Source of the DNA: G963676655 sp963676655
Lineage (GTDB): Bacteria > Verrucomicrobiota > Lentisphaeria > Victivallales > Victivallaceae
Direction of reading: 5' to 3'
Length of the DNA stretch: 64,000 nt
NCBI GenBank assembly: GCA_963676655.2
Contig: CAXXKX010000003.1
Location: forward strand, 4,774,001-4,838,000
Notes under the pieces: model-generated
What the model saw: only the letters and a program-made list of their open reading frames with translations
Database searches by the model: none
Told to the model about the DNA's origin: nothing
Translations under genes and position numbers: made by a program
Part shown: positions 55,701-61,700 of the stretch, one piece after another
Position numbering within the stretch: position 1 is the stretch's first letter
How the letters are laid out: every line of letters starts with the position of its first letter

Positions 55701-58700
55701 TGAGTATAATGATACAGTACTTGGGAATCTAGACCTGACCAATATGCTTGTTAGTGAAGATACCCGATATTTGTTAAGCGTAAACTCATCCGACGAGTTA
55801 ATATTGACGGTGACTGTGAATGAGTCTATTGCTCCTGATATTCCTTTCAGTTTGTCAGAATCAGTGATTGGCTATTTCAGTAATTTAAACTGGAGTAGTG
55901 AGGCCGACGATGGTTCAGGGGTAAAACAATATATTGTCGAATACGCAAACAACAGTAATTTTAATGATTCTGTACTCCAAGCGGTTTCTGATAATGCACT
56001 TGATATAAAAATTTTACCGGACACTGAATATTATTGGCGAGTCAAGGCCGTTGATTACGCCGGAAATGAATCCGCCTGGAGTGCTACTGAGTCTTTTACC
56101 ACCCGCTCAAACGATTGGAATGGCCCAGTCGTCGACAGCTTACTGGATGTAGTTGATGATTCTGATGGTATTACCACATTGCGTGAAGCTATTATACTGG
56201 CAAATTCCCGCGATGGTTATGATGCAATAACTTTTGCCGATGGCCTGACCGGAACAATCTATCTGAATGGAAGTTTGGATATAAATGATGACGTTGATAT
56301 TATCGGTTTAGGGGCTGATTTACTTACGCTGGATGCTAATGGAACAGAAAGCGTTTTTGAAATTAATGGAAGTGAAGACCGCAACATTGAGGTGATGTTA
56401 TCAGGACTGATGATTACCGGGGCCAGCAGCTATTATAGCGGCGGGATAGAAGCTGAATATAGCAACCTTACTGTTTCAGACTGTATTATTTCCGGCAATG
56501 ACAGCGGGGGGATTAATTTTAGTTATGGAAGCTTATTTGTTTCAAGCAGCATCATCTCGGATAATCGAAATAATGACTACGGTGGCGGAATTTACGTCTT
56601 TAATGGAAGTTTGACTGTTTTAGACAGTGTTATATCTACTAATACTGCTGATTACGGAGGAGGCGGAATAAATGTAACCGTTGAAGATGGATGTGTTTTG
56701 GAGACTACTATTATTAATAGCGAAATCAGTGATAATAACGCAATATCAGAAGAAGAAGAAGATGGGGGGGGTGGAATTAGATTTAGAGGCACCGGAGATG
56801 TAACGGTCATTAATTGTACCATTGCTGGAAATTATACCGGGGGAAAAGGAGGTGGAGTCAAGTATGATAATGATTTTGATTTTGATGATTTTGATAATAA
56901 TTATAGTGGTATTTTAACCATTAATAACAGTATTGTTGCGGATAATTCAGCAAATATTAATTATGATAACATTTATGGAGTTATCGGAACCAGTAATAAC
57001 AGCATTATAGGTTCAAATGATGGATATCCGATTTTTATTGATTCTGAAAACGGGGATTATCGTCTATCAAACGGAAGTACTGCTATTAACGCAGGAAACA
57101 ACCATTGGGCTAATAATATTGACGGAACTTTATTGATGAATGACCTGAACGGCAATGACCGCATTTCTGATTCAATCGTTGATATTGGTGCTTACGAATC
57201 TGATTTCACCACCAGACTTATCATTGAAAACTCAATGCAAACAGTTATTCCGGAAGGAGGTTCATCCTCCCTTTCACTTAGACTTGCTGAAGCGCCGGAA
57301 GATGACGTTGTTGTTTCAATTGTCAGGCAAAGCGGATCAGGGGAAATAACGATTTCCGACTCAACTCTTACTTTTTCAAGTGACAACTGGAATATTGCTC
57401 AGGAACTGACGTTTTCGGCTCCCGCGGATGCAGATTTTGAATGGGAACAAGCCTCATTTATGGTAACTATCGATGACGTCGAACAAGCGAGTTTCTCGGT
57501 AACGGTCGAAGACCCGGTAACCTATGTTGTTGACAGTTTGCTGGATGTCGTAGCCGAAGATGGAGTTTTGACGTTGCGTGAGGCGATTCTAGCCGCTAAC
57601 ACAGATGCCGCTATCAATGAAGCTCAAGCTGGAAGTTCGAGCCATGTTGATAAAATAACTTTTGCTGAAGGATTGGTTGGAACAATCAACTTAAATTCTT
57701 CTCTGGAAATAAACAGCTTCTTGGATATTATCGGTCCCGGTGCAGATTCACTTTCAATTAACTACGATGGAAGTGGCAGTGTTTTTTCAATTTCTAATTG
57801 GGATGACAGAGTGGATGTATCATTTGCAGGGGTGACAATCTCCGGCGCAAGTAATTACAGTCATGGAATTCAGTGTGAAAATTGCAACGTGTTTGTATCT
57901 GATTGCATAATATCAGATAACGAAGGCGGAGGTATTGAGATTTACGATGGAAACTTATTTGTAACAGGCTCTATCATATCTGAAAACGGCATGAATAACG
58001 AAGGCGGAGGTATTACTGCAAACAACGTAATTATCACTGTCTTAAATAGTGTAATATCTAATAATAATGCTGAAAAAGGCGCGGGAATTTACATTGGTTC
58101 TGAAGCAAATAGCACTCTAAATGTTATTAATAGCGAAATTAGCGGGAATACAGCAGTTGATGAGGGTGGGGGGATCTGGTTCATGAGTAATGGCTATCTA
58201 TTAGTAACCAACAGCACCATTGCCGGTAATATAGCCGGGTCCAGTGGAGGTGGAATCTCTTTTCTCGAAAATACGGATAATTGTGCATACATCGATAGTA
58301 TTCTGTCATTGAACAACAGTGTTATTGCGGGAAATATATCAAGAATTGATATTGATGATGACATTCAAGGATTTATAGGAGAAAATAATAGTAGTTTTAT
58401 TGGAACTGAAGATGGAGACCCGCTATTCCTGGATTCGGATAACGGAGACTATCGCCTATCATCTGACAGTTCTTTAATAAATGCCGGGAATAATGAATTG
58501 GCTGTTGGTATTGATGGTGAGACGTTATCTGTCGATCTAGATGGGAATCAGCGTTTTTCTGGTGATTTCATCGACATTGGTGCTTATGAAACAGATGTAG
58601 TTCCTCCTGTTGTTCCAACCTTGCTATCAAGTACAATTGAGAATATTTTTGAGGTAACATTTGACTGGGCGGATTCGACGGACGAGTCCGGGATATCAGG

Positions 58701-61700
58701 ATATGTTTTTCAATTATCGGAACATGATGATTTTTCCTATAAATCAAGAGATGTTTTTATTGTCGAAAGTGGATATAATCTGGATTGGGACGATGGAATT
58801 TATTACTGGCGAGTTAAAGCAATTGATAATAATGAGAATGAGTCAGGCTGGAGTGACGTATCTACTATAGTTATAGACTCCCATGATCCGGAAATTCCGT
58901 CCGGTCTAGCAGATAACGTTTTAGATGATAGCATCAGATTGTCCTGGGAACAATCTGATGATTATATATCCGGAATTAAAGAATACATTATTGAATACGC
59001 GGATAACGGTGATTTTGATAATGCAACTTTGATTCATTATACTGATAACGTTATTGAGATCCCTCCCCTTGGAGATGGAATTTATTACTGGCGGGTCAAG
59101 GCCGTTGACAATGCCGGTAACGAGTCTGCTTGGAGTACTACTGAGACTTTCAGTATTGATCTAGCTGATACAACTGCTCCGTCCATTCCTACTGGTCTTA
59201 CCGATAGCATCAACAATAATGATGTATCACTGGATTGGTCTGACTCAACAGACGACAAGTCAGGCATCAAAGAGTATATTGTCCAATACGCCGATAATCT
59301 ATCTTTTTCCGCCTCAACTTTAAAAAACGCTTCAACTAGTAACGCGGATTTGAATTCTCTTAACGATGGAACCTATTACTGGCGGGTAAAAGCGGTTGAC
59401 AACAGCGACAATGAATCCAGCTGGAGTACTACGGATAATTTTACCATTGATACGACCGCCCCAACCTTGCCGTCTGGTTTAGCAGAAAGCGTAAATGGTG
59501 ATGACGTAACTCTTGACTGGAATGATTCGGGAGACGCCACAACCTGGGTAGATCATTACAACGTTGAATATACCACCGCCGCCGACTTTAACGGAGCCTC
59601 CAGCTTAACAGTTACAGCCAGCACCCTTGATCTGCCGGATCTTGCGGATGGTGTTTACCATTGGCAAGTACAGGCGGTTGATGCCAACGGTAATGAGTCA
59701 AATTGGATTGCCGGTAACGACTTTACGGTTGATACCACCGCGCCGGGCATCGATATGCAATTTGATGATGAGACGAAAATTCTTTCATGGAGCATTACAG
59801 ACGACGGAACCGGGATTGCCGGATATGACCTTAGTCTTACTTTAAACGGTGATTTGATTGATTCATTTACTCAACTTACAGGTTCTTTCGACTTGTCAGA
59901 AAGTGATCCAGGTGATTATGAATTAATTGGTTGGGCTGTGGATGGAGTTGAATTACGTTCCGAACAAACGTTGTCATTCACGATCAATGATAACGAAGCT
60001 CCAACAACACCCGGCAATCTTGATTTGACGGTTGAAGCCGGAGGAGTAGATTTCAGTTGGACCGAAGCGGGCGACAATGTAGAAGTTGCAGGCTATAATA
60101 TTTCAGTGTGGAACGGTGTTGATTATGACGAGTCATTTTTTACCACTGATTTAATCTATTCCCTTTCAGTCCTGCCGGATGGAACATATTCCTGGAAAAT
60201 CAGCGCAGAGGATACAAGCGAGAATACATCGGATGAAGTAACCGGATTCGACTTTATCATTGATACGACCGCCCCTGATGTTCCGAACAACTTGAGTCAA
60301 AATATTACAGAAGACAGTGCGTCTTTAAATTGGGATGATTGTGCGGATAATGTTACCGGGGTTAAAGAATATGTGATCGAATTTGCCGAAAATAGTCTTT
60401 TCACTGATTCGACCAGCCAAACAATTCAAACAAGTGAGGTTGTTTTATCAGATTTAACAGATATGACTACCTATTTCTGGCGAGTCAAATCAGTTGATAA
60501 CAACGATAATGAATCGGCCTGGAGTGTTACGAGTAGTTTTGATATTGATATTCCGGATACTAAAGCGCCTGCAATTCCGGAGTCACTGGCAACAACTATA
60601 GTTGAACACACTGCCACGCTTGATTGGGCTGACGCAAGTGATAATAAATCGGGCATCAAACAGTATATTGTTGAATATGCCGATAATGTTGATTTCAATA
60701 ATTCAGAAACTCTGATTGCCAATTCCAGTACTAAAGTGTTAGAAGGCTTGACTGATTTGCAAACTTATTATTGGCGGGTCATGGCGGAGGATGCAGCCGG
60801 TAATCTATCTGAATGGAGTGAGATCAAGAATTTTACGATAGACGTAACTGACACTCAGGCCCCAGATATTCCGACAGGACTTTCTGGATTGGTCAATGAT
60901 AACTCCGTAAGTCTTGACTGGGGTGATTCAAGTGATGATAAATCCGGGCTGAAAGAATATATTGTCGAATATTCCGATAATGACGGTTTTCTGAATGCGC
61001 AGACGGCTAATTCAGGAGTGAGTGAGTTGGATTTAAGTGGATTGTTTAACGGCATTTATTATTGGCGGGTTCAAGCAATTGATAACAGCGATAATGCTTC
61101 GGCTTGGAGTTCCTCTGAAAGTTTTACCGTTGATATGACGGCTCCTGATGCGCCTGCGTCTTTAAATTATGCTGTATCAGGTAATGATGTTTCATTGGAC
61201 TGGATTGATTCCGTTGACAGTTTAACCGGCTTGGATAACTATATAGTTGAATATACTTTAACTGATTTCGATGACGCAAACAGCTCAACGCCTGATGTCA
61301 GCGCTCTTGATCTGTTTGATTTGGCTGATGGCGTATACAGTTGGCGGGTCAAGGCGGTCGACAGCAAAGGTAACGAAACAGCGTGGGTTAATGGAGAAGA
61401 TTTTACGATTGACACAACCGCCCCGGCTGTGCCTGCTGACCTTGCTCAAGAAGTTGCTGATGACAGCGCTTTGCTGAATTGGTCTGATGCAATTGATAAT
61501 CTCTCCGGGATGAAAGAATATATTGTCGAATATGCCGATAACGATCAATTCATTGATGCAACTTCAGAGGTCGTTGCCGTTAGTGAATTAAGCCTTTCAG
61601 ATTTGCAGGATTTGACTACTTATTTCTGGCATGTCAAAGCAGTTGACAACAATGGTAACGAATCGGCTTGGAGTGCCCCGGAAAATTTTAGTATTGACAT

